Of a DNA stretch of 5,244 nucleotides, positions 5,053-5,244 are shown piece after piece. How positions within the stretch are numbered: the first letter of the stretch is position 1; every line of letters begins with the position of its first letter. The DNA is taken from the NCBI GenBank assembly GCA_001751005.1, contig MAXL01000504.1:1-5244 (forward strand), in the 5' to 3' direction. The translations under genes and the position numbers were made by a program. Source of the DNA: Desulfobacterales bacterium S5133MH16 (GTDB taxonomy: Bacteria; Desulfobacterota; Desulfobacteria; Desulfobacterales; UBA11574). The notes under the pieces are model-generated. The model ran no database searches. It saw only the letters and a program-made list of their open reading frames with translations, and was not told the DNA's origin.

Positions 5053-5087
5053 TAATTTTCAATCGTCAATTTTCAATTATCAATTAT
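5053..5087 (+). repeat. Five tandem YAATNNT heptads upstream of the epimerase gene
   Basis: TAATTTT (5053-5059), CAATCGT (5060-5066), CAATTTT (5067-5073), CAATTAT (5074-5080) and CAATTAT (5081-5087) are contiguous 7-bp units. The last is 3 bases before the AAGGAGG ribosome binding site. Upstream, at 5022-5045, are GTTC and TGAAC words and GTTACC, which echo on the opposite strand the GTTCA and GGTAAC words in the tgt-nfu gap. Confidence 0.65.
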
Positions 5088-5101
5088 AAAAGGAGGCTCT
5101 T

Positions 5102-5244
5102 ATGAAAATATTAAAAATAGACCATCTCGGCATAGCCGTAAACAGTATCGAAGAAGGTAAAAATTTTTGGACAGATGCGCTCGGGCTTGAATTTGAAGGC
5201 TCCGAAACCGTTGAAGAGCAAAAAGTTACCACGGCTTTTTTCCC
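5102..5244 (+). CDS. mce: Methylmalonyl-CoA epimerase, N-terminal part (cut by right edge)
   Basis: Only the first 47 codons are in the window. The sequence begins MKILKIDHLGIAVNSIEEG and continues FWTDALGLEFEGSETVEEQKV, then TTAFF. This is the first beta-alpha-beta unit of a vicinal-oxygen-chelate (glyoxalase/bleomycin-resistance) fold, and the wording is that of methylmalonyl-CoA epimerases. H8 in IDHLGIAV is the expected first metal ligand; the other ligands and the catalytic glutamate lie beyond the edge. The enzyme interconverts (S)- and (R)-methylmalonyl-CoA, linking propionyl-CoA carboxylation or methylmalonyl-CoA decarboxylation to the B12-dependent mutase. AGGAGG at 5091-5096, 5 bases before ATG, supports the start. 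A related VOC enzyme (lactoylglutathione lyase type) is less likely. Confidence 0.88.
   Translation, partial: MKILKIDHLGIAVNSIEEGKNFWTDALGLEFEGSETVEEQKVTTAFF

Overview
The window looks like a stretch of chromosome from an anaerobic, sulfate-reducer-like deltaproteobacterium (Desulfobacterota, perhaps Desulfobacterales). This is inferred from protein style (stand-alone Nfu, methylmalonyl-CoA epimerase, bacterial queA-tgt pair), moderate base composition and the kind of intergenic repeats present. No rRNA or other taxonomic marker is in the window. All genes are on the + strand.

Layout: (1) 1-217 has no gene. It holds one end of a probable dispersed hairpin repeat (1-96) and the control region of a toxin-antitoxin operon. 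That region has a good sigma70-type promoter, two TTACWGTAA boxes and a 16-bp palindrome beside the ribosome binding site. (2) 218-823 is a VapBC-type module: a short ribbon-helix-helix antitoxin and a PIN-domain RNase toxin started at GTG. (3) 888-1073 is a small DUF2065/YjeT-like membrane protein, followed 5 bases later by queA. (4) 1079-3314 is queA and tgt, two enzymes of queuosine synthesis on tRNA. Tgt exchanges guanine-34 for preQ1 and QueA then adds the epoxycyclopentane ring from S-adenosylmethionine. (5) 3487-3708 is an Nfu/NifU C-terminal-domain protein for Fe-S cluster delivery. (6) 3834-5018 is a fold-type I PLP aminotransferase of unknown substrate. (7) 5102-5244 is the start of methylmalonyl-CoA epimerase, cut by the window edge; it belongs to propionate/methylmalonyl-CoA metabolism.

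The genes are conventional and I see no novel multi-gene system. The most unusual signal is between them. Four of the five gaps that follow the toxin gene and contain more than a few bases carry short-period degenerate tandem repeats (7-bp period in three, 10-bp in one), each placed just upstream of the next start codon. The largest is a phased tract of about 14-15 units at 3317-3420. The tgt-nfu and aminotransferase-epimerase gaps share words (GTTCA, GGTAAC, ANNATTG), but in different orders and on opposite strands. No convincing rho-independent terminator was found, so transcript ends are unknown.
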